DNA from: Jiella avicenniae
GTDB taxonomy: Bacteria > Pseudomonadota > Alphaproteobacteria > Rhizobiales > Rhizobiaceae
Reading direction: 5' to 3'
Length of the DNA stretch: 64,000 nucleotides
NCBI RefSeq assembly: GCF_021390325.1
Contig: NZ_JAJUWU010000003.1
Span: 372,001-436,000, forward strand
Shown one piece after another: positions 26,683-34,749 of the stretch (within the stretch, counting starts at the first letter, position 1; the number at the start of each line of letters is the position of its first letter). The position numbers were made by a program, and so were the translations under genes. The notes beneath the pieces were generated by a model that made no database searches, was not told the origin of the DNA, and worked only from the letters and a program-made list of their open reading frames with translations.

Positions 26683-27957
26683 TCAGGTGAAGAGGTCGCG
26701 CAGGAACAGGGAAATCTCTGGCACGTAGGTGATGAGGAGCAGTGTCCCGAGGACGACGGTGACCGGGATCACCAGCGAGCCGAACATCCGCTGCACCGGG
26801 ATCTTGGCCACCTGGGCGGCGGCGAAGAGATTGACGCCGAGCGGCGGCGTGATCATGCCGAGCGCCAGGTTGACGATGACGACGATCCCGAAATGCACCG
26901 GATCGACGCCGAAGCCGACGGCGATCGGCGTCAGGATCGGTGCCAGCACGAGGATGGCCGCCGAGGTCTCGACGAACATGCCGACGACGAGGAGGAGAGC
27001 GTTGACGAACAGCAGGAAGCCGACGGCGCCGTCGAAATTCGCCTTGGCCCAGCCGCCGATCAGGTTCGGCAGGCCCGACAGGCTGATCAGGAAGGAGAAC
27101 AGCCCGGCGGTGGCGATGATCAGCATGATCGCCCCGGTCGACACCGCGGCCGAGCGGAAGATCTGCGGCAGGTCGGCGATGGTCATCTCACGGTAGACGA
27201 AGAGGCCGACGACGAGCGCATAGACCACCGAGACCGCCGCCGCCTCGGTCGGCGTGAAGACGCCGCCATAGATGCCGCCGAGGATGATGACCGGCAGCAT
27301 CAGCGCCCAGAAGGCCTCGACGAAGCTCGTGAGGATCGGCGCGCTCTCGTCACCGTCCTGCCGGCCGATGCCCTTCACCCGGCACCAGACCTGCGTCATC
27401 GCGACGAGCGCCGCCGCAACGAGGAGACCGGGGCCGATGCCGGCCATGAACAGCTGGGTGACCGAGGTCTCCGTCGCGACGCCGAAGATGATCATCGGCA
27501 CCGAGGGCGGGATGATGACGCCGAGTTCGGCGGAGGTCGCCTGTATCGTCGCGGCCATGGGCAACGGATAGCCGTGCCGCGCCATCGCCGGGACGAGGAT
27601 CGCGCCGATGGCGAAGGTCGTCGCCACGGACGAGCCGGAGATCGCCGCGAAGATCATGCAGGTGACGACGCAGGTCGAGGCGAGCCCGCCCTGGACGCCG
27701 CCGACCAGCGACTTGGCGAAGCCGACCAGCCGGCGCGAGACGCCGCCATGGGTCATCAGATTGCCGGCGAGGATGAAGAAGGGCACGGCGAGCAGCGGGA
27801 AGCTGTCGAGCGAGGTGAAGATCTTCTGCGGAACGACGAGCAGCGGCAGCGGCGAGAAGAAGCCGACACCGACGATCGCGGCGAGGCCGATCGCCACCCC
27901 GACGGGCACCGACAGGACGAAGAAGACGATCAGCGCCGAAACGAGGGCGGCGTTCAT
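26683..27957 (-). CDS. TRAP transporter large permease (DctM)
   Basis: Third DctM-type permease of the window (424 aa, about 12 hydrophobic segments). Motifs are AVPFFILAGNLMTHGGVSRR, AAISGSSVATTFAIGAI, IPPSVPMIIFGVATETSVTQLF, GGIYGGVFTPTEAAAVSV and GMITPPLGVNLF. Its ATG overlaps the stop of the DctQ gene in ATGA. It is transcribed with the two hydroxyacid dehydrogenases downstream. Confidence 0.95.
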   Translation of the reverse strand: MNAALVSALIVFFVLSVPVGVAIGLAAIVGVGFFSPLPLLVVPQKIFTSLDSFPLLAVPFFILAGNLMTHGGVSRRLVGFAKSLVGGVQGGLASTCVVTCMIFAAISGSSVATTFAIGAILVPAMARHGYPLPMAATIQATSAELGVIIPPSVPMIIFGVATETSVTQLFMAGIGPGLLVAAALVAMTQVWCRVKGIGRQDGDESAPILTSFVEAFWALMLPVIILGGIYGGVFTPTEAAAVSVVYALVVGLFVYREMTIADLPQIFRSAAVSTGAIMLIIATAGLFSFLISLSGLPNLIGGWAKANFDGAVGFLLFVNALLLVVGMFVETSAAILVLAPILTPIAVGFGVDPVHFGIVVIVNLALGMITPPLGVNLFAAAQVAKIPVQRMFGSLVIPVTVVLGTLLLITYVPEISLFLRDLFT

Positions 27958-28466
27958 TCGAACACCTCGTCGCGCGCCGCCGCCTCGTCGCGCACGCCGT
28001 CGATCGGCCTGAAGAATTCGAGTAGGACGCCGGGAACGGCCAGCGCCGCGCCGATGGGGATCGCCGCATAAAACCAGGAGATCGGCACGCCGAGCATCGC
28101 CACTTGCTGGGTCGAAACGCGGATCGTCATCGCCGTGCCGAACCAGACGAGGACGCCGAGAAAGACGAGGATCAGGGCCATCACGACGAAGCCGACGACG
28201 CGTTGGAATTTAGCCGGCAGCGCGCTCCGTACGAATTCCAGCGGGATCATCGCGCTCAAGCGAAAACCCGCGCCGGCGACGAGAAAGACCATCCAGATGA
28301 CGACGCCGCGGGCCAGAACCTCCGACCAGGCCGCCGCGTCGCCGAGGAGGAAACGGGTGACGACCTGCCAGAACACCAGCAGCGTCGCCAGAGCGAGCAG
28401 CAGCGCCGCGAGATTGTGGGTGAGCGAGATCACCCGCTCGGCGGCGTTGAGAGCGGTCTTGCGCAT
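27954..28466 (-). CDS. TRAP transporter small permease (DctQ)
   Basis: Small TRAP membrane subunit of 170 aa, four hydrophobic segments, with LLGDAAAWSEVLARGVVIWMV matching the family's conserved second region. ATG 28466 (GAAGGTG upstream) is chosen over an in-frame GTG three codons earlier. It overlaps the DctM gene by four bases. Confidence 0.92.
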   Translation of the reverse strand: MRKTALNAAERVISLTHNLAALLLALATLLVFWQVVTRFLLGDAAAWSEVLARGVVIWMVFLVAGAGFRLSAMIPLEFVRSALPAKFQRVVGFVVMALILVFLGVLVWFGTAMTIRVSTQQVAMLGVPISWFYAAIPIGAALAVPGVLLEFFRPIDGVRDEAAARDEVFE

Positions 28467-28596
28467 CGGCGGCACCTTCGATGATCAGCTTCGACGGCGG
28501 ACGGGCGGACACCGCACCGTCGAGGCGCGAGATCGGCGGGCCCGGCGTTTCCGGCAGATCGCGACGACGCCGAACGGGTCCGACGCGCCGAGCACA

Positions 28597-28629
28597 CGGC
28601 CCCGTCCCGCTTGCAGAAAGACGGGGCCG
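28597..28629 (-). terminator. GC hairpin between dctP-type and dctQ-type genes
   Basis: A perfect 10-bp stem, CGGCCCCGTC with GACGGGGCCG around a 13-base loop, begins 14 bp after the binding-protein stop on the transcribed strand. There is no T tail, so it is better read as an mRNA stabiliser or processing point than as a strong terminator. The remaining bases of the 176-bp gap (28467-28642) show no gene. Confidence 0.55.
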
Positions 28630-28642
28630 GGCGGCGCGACAT

Positions 28643-29620
28643 TCACTTCTGGGCGTCGCGGATCCGCTGGATCATCTGCTCGCCGTATTCCTTGCCGTAG
28701 CGCTCGTAGGTCGGCTCGACGGCGGACTGGAAAGCCGCCTTGTCGACGTCCTCGACGACTTCCATCCCATGCTCGCGCATGGTCTTCACGCCATCCGCCT
28801 CGGTCTGGTCGACGACCTTGCGCGTCGCTTCGACGGCGGCCTCGGAGGCCTCCCTGATCCAGCCCTTCTCCTCGTCGGAAAGCTGGTCCCAGTGGATCTT
28901 CGACATGGTGATCACCGCCGGCGAATAGACGTGGCCGGTGAGCGTCACGTATTTCTGCATGTCCCACATGTTGTTGGAGACGATGATCGGGATCGGGTTC
29001 TCCTGCCCGTCGATCGTGCCCTGCTGGAGCGAGGTCAAAACCTCCGTCCAGCTCATCGGCGTCGGCGAGGCGCCGAGTTCCTTGAAGGCGTCGATATGGA
29101 CCTGGTTCTCCATGGTCCTGAGCTTCAGCCCGGCGAGATCCTCCGGCGTCTTGACGGGATGGACCGAATTGGTGACGTGGCGAAAGCCGTTCTCGGACCA
29201 GGCGAGGCCGATCATGCCCTTGTCCTCGAACTTCGACAGGAGTTCGTCGCCGATCTCGCCGTCGAGGATCCTGCGGGCGCTGGCGTAGTCCTCGAACAGG
29301 AAGGGGAAGTCGAGGGCGTAGATCTCCGGCACGAAGGAGCCGACCGGCCCGGTCGAGGTCATGGCGAGTTCGATCGTGCCAATCTGCTCACCCTCCAGAA
29401 GCTCGCGCTCGCCGCCGAGCGAGCCGCCGGCCTTGACGTTGACGACGAAGTCGCCGCCCGAGAGCTCCTTCATCTTTTCGGCGAACGCCTTGGCGCCCTG
29501 GCCGTAGTGGCCGTCGGGCGGCGTGACGATGGCGAAGTTCACCTCCTTGGCGTCCGCCATCGTCGTGGCAAGCGCGCTCGTCGCCAGCAGCAGCCCGGCG
29601 AGCATCGACCTGCAAGTCAT
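28643..29620 (-). CDS. TRAP transporter substrate-binding protein (DctP)
   Basis: Periplasmic receptor (325 aa) with a signal peptide to about residue 22 (MLAGLLLATSALATTMADA). Family marks include YGQGAKAFAEKMKELSGG, GGERELLEGEQIGTIELA, LKLRTMENQVHIDAFKELGA with the ligand arginine, and LQQGTIDGQENPI. GGAGGAGAG precedes ATG 29620. It is the first gene of the TRAP-dehydrogenase operon and diverges from a GntR gene with a palindromic operator between them. Confidence 0.95.
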   Translation of the reverse strand: MTCRSMLAGLLLATSALATTMADAKEVNFAIVTPPDGHYGQGAKAFAEKMKELSGGDFVVNVKAGGSLGGERELLEGEQIGTIELAMTSTGPVGSFVPEIYALDFPFLFEDYASARRILDGEIGDELLSKFEDKGMIGLAWSENGFRHVTNSVHPVKTPEDLAGLKLRTMENQVHIDAFKELGASPTPMSWTEVLTSLQQGTIDGQENPIPIIVSNNMWDMQKYVTLTGHVYSPAVITMSKIHWDQLSDEEKGWIREASEAAVEATRKVVDQTEADGVKTMREHGMEVVEDVDKAAFQSAVEPTYERYGKEYGEQMIQRIRDAQK

Positions 29621-29719
29621 GGATCTCTCCTCCCTTTGACAGGGCCTCATGAATGCGCCGCGCGTCTCCCTCGCGCCGGGCGCCGGCCCGATCGGCCCAG
29701 TGTTTACACCAGATATCCG

Positions 29720-29734
29720 ATACGATATTCGTAT
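29720..29734. promoter_or_regulatory. GntR operator candidate ATACGATATTCGTAT
   Basis: A perfect inverted repeat (ATACGA-TAT-TCGTAT) lies in the intergenic region between the divergent dctP-type and GntR genes, 34 bp before the GntR start and 100 bp before the dctP start. Length and AT-rich centre fit an FCD-type GntR site, most simply for the adjacent regulator. Confidence 0.65.
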
Positions 29735-29767
29735 GAAAACTGAAGCCATCGGTCAAGGACGCGCTTT

Positions 29768-30487
29768 TTGGTCGCGAAGGACGCAACATCCGGCCCGGCC
29801 GCGGACTGGCGGCCCGAGGCGAAAGACCAGATTCCGCTGCGCCCGTCGCTGGGGGACGAGATCTATCAGCGCCTCGTCGACGATCTGATCTCGCTGCGCA
29901 TTCCGCCGGGCGAGCGGCTTTCCATCGACGGGCTGGCCCGGCGCTTCGGCGTGTCGCAGACGCCGACCAGGGCCGCCCTCATCCGCCTCGAAGCCGAGGG
30001 GCTCGTCGTCAAGAAGCAATATTCCGGCTGGAGCGTCGGGCCGCTCCCAACCCTCGACCAGTTCGAAAAGATCTTCGAACTGCGCAGCCTGATCGAACCG
30101 GCGAGCGCCGCGCGGGCGGCACGGCACGCCTCGCCGGAGGCACTTTCGGACCTCGGCACGATCGCCGAGGAAATGCGGACGCTCGCCGCCGAGAACATCG
30201 GCGGCCATCGCGCCAGGCTCGTCGTCCTCGACAGCCGCTTCCACACCGCGATCGCGCGGGCCTGCGGCAACGAGCTGATCGAGGACACGCTCGGCCGCCT
30301 GTTCACGCAGATGCACATCTTTCGCCTGCGCTATCACTCCGACGTCGCCCACGCGGTGATCGAGGAGCATCTCGACATTCTCGCCGCGATCGCCGCGCGC
30401 GATCCGTCCCGGGCCGAGACGGCGATGCGCGGCCACATCGACGCCGGGCGCGAGAGAATCGAGACGCACGTGCGCCGGAGCGACTGA
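29768..30487 (+). CDS. GntR-family regulator, FCD type
   Basis: A 239-aa FadR-subfamily regulator. The winged helix is at about residues 28-92 (GDEIYQRLVDDLISLRIPPG, then LARRFGVSQTPTRAALIRLE). The FCD effector domain from about 100 has metal-binding residues in DSRFHTAIARACGN, EEHLDILAAI and MRGHI. Start TTG 29768 has AAGGA eight bases upstream; an ATG at 29733 is out of frame. It most likely controls the divergent TRAP operon. Confidence 0.9.
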   Translation: MVAKDATSGPAADWRPEAKDQIPLRPSLGDEIYQRLVDDLISLRIPPGERLSIDGLARRFGVSQTPTRAALIRLEAEGLVVKKQYSGWSVGPLPTLDQFEKIFELRSLIEPASAARAARHASPEALSDLGTIAEEMRTLAAENIGGHRARLVVLDSRFHTAIARACGNELIEDTLGRLFTQMHIFRLRYHSDVAHAVIEEHLDILAAIAARDPSRAETAMRGHIDAGRERIETHVRRSD

Positions 30488-30611
30488 GCGGCGCAGGCCC
30501 GACGCCGCGCGCTGAAGCGCCGGGATCGGCGCGCTTCTGATTTCAAGAGCCGCCAAGGAAGAGCGCGTTTCGCGCCGGGTGGCTCGACACGTCAGGGAAG
30601 GACACGAGACG

Positions 30612-32072
30612 ATGACGATCCAGACGGGCCTGTGGTTCGACCCATCGAAGCTCCTCGTCGGCGGCCGATGGCGTCCGGCCGCATCCGGCGCCCTGATCCC
30701 GGTGGAAAACCCGTCCAACGGCGAGACGATGGCCAGCATCGCGGCCGGCACGGCCGAGGATGTCGAGGCCGCCGTCTCGGCCGCGGAGGCGGCCCTCGAC
30801 GGCGAATGGGGCGCGATGACCGCGACCGAGCGCGGACGCATCCTGATGCGCCTCGCCCGCCTCGTCGAGGACCGCGCCGAGACGCTCGCCCATCTGGAAT
30901 CGGCCGACGTCGGCAAGCCGATCGCCCAGGCCCGCAACGATGCGAAGGCCCTCGCCCGCTACTTCGAGTTCTACGGCGGCGCGGCCGACAAGGTGATGGG
31001 CGAGACCATCCCCTATCAGGCCGGCACCACCGTCCTCACTTTGCGCGAGCCGCACGGCGTCACCGCCCACATCATTCCCTGGAACTACCCGATGCAGATC
31101 CTCGGCCGCTCGGTCGGGGCGGCGCTCGCCATGGGCAATGCCTGCGTCCTGAAGCCGGCCGAAGACGCCTCGCTGAGCGCCCTCGCCGTCGCCGCGCTCG
31201 CCGAAGAGGCCGGGCTGCCGGCCGGCGCGCTCAACGTCGTCACCGGCTGGGGCCACGAGGTGGGCGCCGCGCTCTCGGCCCATCCGCGCGTCCATCACGT
31301 CTCCTTCACCGGCTCGGTCGGCACCGGCCGGCGCATCCAAAGCGCGGCGGCCGAGAACGTCGTGCCGGTGACGCTGGAACTCGGCGGCAAGAGCCCGCAC
31401 ATCGTCTTCGACGACTGCGATCTCGAAGCGGCGCTGCCGACCCTCGTCGGCGCCTGCATTCAGGCCGCCGGCCAGACCTGCTCGGCCGCCTCGCGGGTCC
31501 TCGTCCAGCGCGGCATCTATGAGACGGTCAAGGAACGGATGGCCGCGGCCTATCGCGCCCTCGTCGCCGGCCCGGCCTCGGAAGTCTTCGACCTCGGCCC
31601 GCTCGTCTCGGCCAAACAGAAGGACGTCGTCGCCCGCTACATCGCCAAGGGCCGCGCCGAACTGACGGTCGCCGCCGAAGGGCGGATCGACGCGAGCGCG
31701 CCGGCGGCGGGCCACTACGTCGCGCCGGTGCTCTTCGCAGACGTGCCGGCGGATCACGCGCTCGCCCGGGAGGAGATCTTCGGTCCGGTGCAGGTGATGA
31801 TCCCCTTCGACGACGAAGCCGACGCGATCCGCATCGCCAACGGCACGGATTACGGCCTCGTCGCCGGCGTCTGGACGCAGAATGGCGGCCGGCAGATGCG
31901 GATCGCCCGCAAACTCCATTGCGGCCAGGTCTTCGTCAACAATTACGGGGCCGGCGGCGGCGTCGAACTGCCCTTCGGCGGCGTCGGCAAGTCCGGCCAC
32001 GGGCGCGAAAAGGGCTTCGAGGCGCTCTACGGCTTCTCGCGGCTGAAGACCGTCTCCATCGCCCACGGCTGA
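30612..32072 (+). CDS. NAD(P)-dependent aldehyde dehydrogenase
   Basis: A 486-aa ALDH-superfamily enzyme that oxidises an aldehyde to an acid. Visible active-site residues are N158 in PWNYP, E256 in LELGGKSP and C290 in GQTC; the cofactor loop FTGSVGTG is near 232-239. Length is normal. The nearest relatives by motif are succinate-semialdehyde, betaine-aldehyde and sugar-aldehyde dehydrogenases; the substrate cannot be fixed. It follows the GntR gene and probably finishes a sugar-acid or C2/C4 aldehyde branch of the local pathway. Confidence 0.92.
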   Translation: MTIQTGLWFDPSKLLVGGRWRPAASGALIPVENPSNGETMASIAAGTAEDVEAAVSAAEAALDGEWGAMTATERGRILMRLARLVEDRAETLAHLESADVGKPIAQARNDAKALARYFEFYGGAADKVMGETIPYQAGTTVLTLREPHGVTAHIIPWNYPMQILGRSVGAALAMGNACVLKPAEDASLSALAVAALAEEAGLPAGALNVVTGWGHEVGAALSAHPRVHHVSFTGSVGTGRRIQSAAAENVVPVTLELGGKSPHIVFDDCDLEAALPTLVGACIQAAGQTCSAASRVLVQRGIYETVKERMAAAYRALVAGPASEVFDLGPLVSAKQKDVVARYIAKGRAELTVAAEGRIDASAPAAGHYVAPVLFADVPADHALAREEIFGPVQVMIPFDDEADAIRIANGTDYGLVAGVWTQNGGRQMRIARKLHCGQVFVNNYGAGGGVELPFGGVGKSGHGREKGFEALYGFSRLKTVSIAHG

Positions 32073-32092
32073 ACCAAGCGGGACGAGAGAAA

Positions 32093-32121
32093 GGGCCGGC
32101 GCGATCGTCTCGCCCCGGCCC
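32093..32121. terminator. Hairpin between convergent aldehyde dehydrogenase and ApnO-like genes
   Basis: GGGCCGG pairs with CCGGCCC across a 15-base loop, 20 bp after the aldehyde dehydrogenase stop, followed by GTTCCGTTTCT. The tail is only moderately T-rich. It lies between convergent genes and could end transcription from the left. Confidence 0.5.
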
Positions 32122-32155
32122 GTTCCGTTTCTCGATCACCGCGAGACGGCGGCGA

Positions 32156-32983
32156 TCAGGTGATCCGCTCGATGCTCGCCGCGATCTCGCCCGGCTCGAA
32201 GACCTTCTTCCAGTCGTCGCGCATCAGCATCGGCTTGCCGAATTCGATCGCCTTGTTGCAGGCATCGGAAAACACGCCGTCGACCTCCTCGAAGATCACC
32301 GCGCCGAGGATGTTCATGTGGCCGAGCAGGAAGTCGCGGGCGCATTCGCGCGGCACGCCGGTCTTGATCACCTCCTCCATCGCCTCGCGCATGACGACGA
32401 GGAGCGAGGCACAGACCGTCTCCGACAGGCCCGGCTCGAGATAGGCCATCTGCTCGACGGTGACCCGGTGCGTGCGGCAGACCGGCGCATAGATCGCCCG
32501 CGCCACCTCGTCGCCGATCGCATAGTGCTCGTCCGGCCCCTGCATCAGGGCGTTGACCACCGCCTGCTCGGCGGCGATGCCGCCGAAATGGTCGTTGCGG
32601 CCTTCCTCCGTCGTCTCCTTGGTGAAGATCGTCGGATGGCAGGGATGGGTGACGAAATAGGTGATGTCGGCGCGCTCCGGCAGATGGCCGGCGAAGGGCG
32701 CGGCGGCGTCGAGAATGACGACGATCGTGCCGGGGGCGACCTTCGGAACGACCATCCCGGCCACCTTGCCGATCGCCGTGTCGGGCACCGCGAGCACGAC
32801 CACCTCCGCCCCGTCGAGCGCCGCGTCCGGTTCGACGCAGTCGACGCCGACGGCCTCTTTCAACCGCGCCTGCCCGGCCGGCATGACCTCGACGTGCCGC
32901 ACGTCGAAATCGGTCTTGGCCAGGTTCTTCGACAGCCGAACCCCCATCTTTCCGCCGGCACCGAACAGCGCAATGCTCGTCAT
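32156..32983 (-). CDS. apnO: D-apionate oxidoisomerase-like protein (ApnO type)
   Basis: A 275-aa protein with an N-terminal Rossmann fold (IALFGAGGKMGVRLSKNL, glycines at 8-14) and a C-terminal helical domain of the phosphogluconate-dehydrogenase-like type. THPCHPTIF and EPGLSETVCASLL carry likely metal and catalytic residues. The sequence resembles ApnO, which oxidises and isomerises D-apionate to 3-oxo-isoapionate. Presence of a RuBisCO-like protein and an ApsD-like dehydrogenase nearby supports this. The start has GGGGAGAGA upstream. Promoter: TTGACA (33055-33060, minus strand) and TATCTC, 16 bp apart. Another sugar-acid oxidoreductase remains possible. Confidence 0.7.
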   Translation of the reverse strand: MTSIALFGAGGKMGVRLSKNLAKTDFDVRHVEVMPAGQARLKEAVGVDCVEPDAALDGAEVVVLAVPDTAIGKVAGMVVPKVAPGTIVVILDAAAPFAGHLPERADITYFVTHPCHPTIFTKETTEEGRNDHFGGIAAEQAVVNALMQGPDEHYAIGDEVARAIYAPVCRTHRVTVEQMAYLEPGLSETVCASLLVVMREAMEEVIKTGVPRECARDFLLGHMNILGAVIFEEVDGVFSDACNKAIEFGKPMLMRDDWKKVFEPGEIAASIERIT

Positions 32984-33017
32984 CGCAATCTCTCCCCTCG
33001 CCACCCGAAGGGGCGGC

Positions 33018-33060
33018 ATCAACTGGTATGATGAGATAACGATTGAAGAGACGATGTCAA
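33018..33060 (-). promoter_or_regulatory. Promoter and CTGGTAT operator of the ApnO-like gene
   Basis: On the minus strand TTGACA (33060-33055) is followed after 16 bp by TATCTC. Just downstream lies the 12-mer that reads ATCAACTGGTAT on the plus strand (33018-33029), nearly the same as the element at the RuBisCO-like promoter. The position over the transcript start suits repression by a GntR protein. Confidence 0.55.
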
Positions 33061-33151
33061 TTCGGCTTCCGTGCTGGCTCAGACCTGGAACAGACGACCG
33101 TACCCACTCACGCAGCGTTGAAAAACCCAACAAGCTGGGTAAACTGTGACG

Positions 33152-33382
33152 ATGATTACGGTGCTCCGTTCCGGCGCCCTGCGCGTCGTCATTTTCACGG
33201 ACGATCATCTGCCGGCACACGTGCATGTGTTCGGCGATGCAGAAGCGAAAATCGATATCTCCGGCTCGGAGCCCCGACTGATTTCGAACTCGATGCGGCA
33301 TGGCGAACTGCGCAGGGCGAGCGCGCTGGTCGCGGATCGACAAGCGTTTCTTCTCGAAAAATGGAGAGAGCTCCATGGCTGA
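33152..33382 (+). CDS. DUF4160 family small protein
   Basis: A 76-aa protein with the DUF4160 core, FTDDHLPAHVHVFGDAEAKI, in which the acidic and histidine residues are characteristic. A GTG two codons earlier (33146) is an alternative start. A small inverted repeat ACCCA-ACAAGC-TGGGT (33125-33140) precedes it and may be an operator. It overlaps the following DUF2442 gene by eight bases. Base composition is visibly less GC-rich than the neighbours, which suggests transfer. The pair is often found together, with a suspected but unproven toxin-antitoxin-like role. Confidence 0.75.
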   Translation: MITVLRSGALRVVIFTDDHLPAHVHVFGDAEAKIDISGSEPRLISNSMRHGELRRASALVADRQAFLLEKWRELHG

Positions 33383-33788
33383 ATTCGAGTTTCCGGAGGC
33401 GGACGTGGAAACGGCCATCCGTCGTGCCGAAGATGACAAATCCTCACGGCCGGAACCGCTGGACGTCCGCTATGATTCTGCTTCTGGCCGGGTCATCGTG
33501 GAATTCACCAATGGTTCGGCGTTCATGGTGCCGGCACGATCACTGCAGGGCTTGCAGCACGCCTCGGACGAAGAGTTGGCGGATGTCGAACTCGTGGGCA
33601 GCTACGGCCTTCATTGGGAAAAGCTCGATACGGACTTCACCATCCCCGGCCTGATGGCGGGTCTATTCGGAACGGCTCGTTACATGGCGGAGATCCAGTC
33701 CAAAGGGGGAATGTCCCGCTCGCCTGCCAAGACCGCGGCCGCCCGCCGAAATGGCAGGAAAGGCGGCCGACCCCAGAAGACGGCGTGA
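33375..33788 (+). CDS. DUF2442 family protein
   Basis: A 137-aa protein with the DUF2442 core (VRYDSASGRVIVEFTNGSAF, then ELVGSYGLHWEKLDTDFTIP) and a basic C-terminal tail, AARRNGRKGGRPQK, like that of DNA-binding antitoxins. GGAGAGAG precedes ATG 33375, inside the end of the DUF4160 gene. The two form a small unit that interrupts the sugar-acid genes and is not obviously connected with them. Confidence 0.78.
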   Translation: MAEFEFPEADVETAIRRAEDDKSSRPEPLDVRYDSASGRVIVEFTNGSAFMVPARSLQGLQHASDEELADVELVGSYGLHWEKLDTDFTIPGLMAGLFGTARYMAEIQSKGGMSRSPAKTAAARRNGRKGGRPQKTA

Positions 33789-33823
33789 CCCGACGAATGA
33801 GGAACTCGGACCCTCCGACGATC

Positions 33824-34576
33824 TTACGTCCCCGCCTCTGTCGGCCCCTCGCTCCGGGCGTAAAGCTCGAGCGAGCGGTCGAGATGGTCGCGCATCGTCG
33901 CCACCGCCCCTTCGGCGTCGTGGGCGGCGATGCGGTCGACGATGCGCGCGTGCTCGGCCAGGGTGATCTCCTCCTTGCCGGACCAGTGCAGCAGCGCGGT
34001 GTGGTACTCGAACAGCCAGCGCAGCATCGCCACCGAGACGGCGGCGATGATCGGATTGTCGGCGATTTCGGCGATGCGGGCGTGGAACGCCATGTCGGTC
34101 TGGATGAAGGGCACGGGATCGGTGCCGAGCAGCGCGCGCTGGCGGGCGACGAGGTCCCGCAGCTCCGCGACGTCGCCCTCCGTTGCCTTCTCGGCCGCGA
34201 GCCGAACGATGCCGAGTTCGAACATCCGCCGCGCCTGCTTGAGGTGCTCGAGATTGGACGGCACGGCGTCGAGCAGCAGCCGGGCGATCTCGTCCGAGCG
34301 GTCGAGGACGGTGCCGGCGGTGATTTCGTTCACCCGGCTGCGCTCGCCGTGGCTGATGGAGATCAGGCCGGAATTGTGCAGCGACTGCAGCGCCTCGCGC
34401 ACCGCCGGGCGGCCGACGCCGAAGCGCTCCATCAGCGCCCGTTCCGACGGCATCGCATCGCCGGGCTTCAACGCACCGGTCCGAATCATCTGGCGCAGCC
34501 GCGCGAGCACCTGGTCCGACAGTTTCCGGCGAACGATCTTGTCCCCCTCGGGGCCTGGGGAGAGTTGCGACGCCAC
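33824..34576 (-). CDS. GntR-family regulator, NanR-like
   Basis: A 250-aa FCD-type GntR protein whose sequence follows E. coli NanR along its length: RRKLSDQVLARLRQMI, MPSERALMERFGVGRPAVRE, HGERSRVNEITAGTV, then IQTDMAFHARIAEIADNPI in the effector domain. NanR binds GGTATA repeats, and CTGGTAT elements occur at the RuBisCO-like and ApnO-like promoters. GTG 34576 has GAGGAAAG upstream. It is likely the repressor of the apionate-type genes rather than of sialic acid genes, none of which are present. Confidence 0.88.
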   Translation of the reverse strand: MASQLSPGPEGDKIVRRKLSDQVLARLRQMIRTGALKPGDAMPSERALMERFGVGRPAVREALQSLHNSGLISISHGERSRVNEITAGTVLDRSDEIARLLLDAVPSNLEHLKQARRMFELGIVRLAAEKATEGDVAELRDLVARQRALLGTDPVPFIQTDMAFHARIAEIADNPIIAAVSVAMLRWLFEYHTALLHWSGKEEITLAEHARIVDRIAAHDAEGAVATMRDHLDRSLELYARSEGPTEAGT

Positions 34577-34749
34577 GGGCTTTCCTCGAATGCGCTTCGG
34601 CCGGCCGACGGTTTCTCGGACCAGTCATGGGGTTTCATCCACGAAGCGGCGCGGCGGTCAAGTTTGACGATGCGGCACCCGCCCGGCGTCAGTTGCGCGA
34701 CGCCTCCCCCGAGCGTTGCTCCATCGGCGTGAAGGGACCAGCCGCCCGC

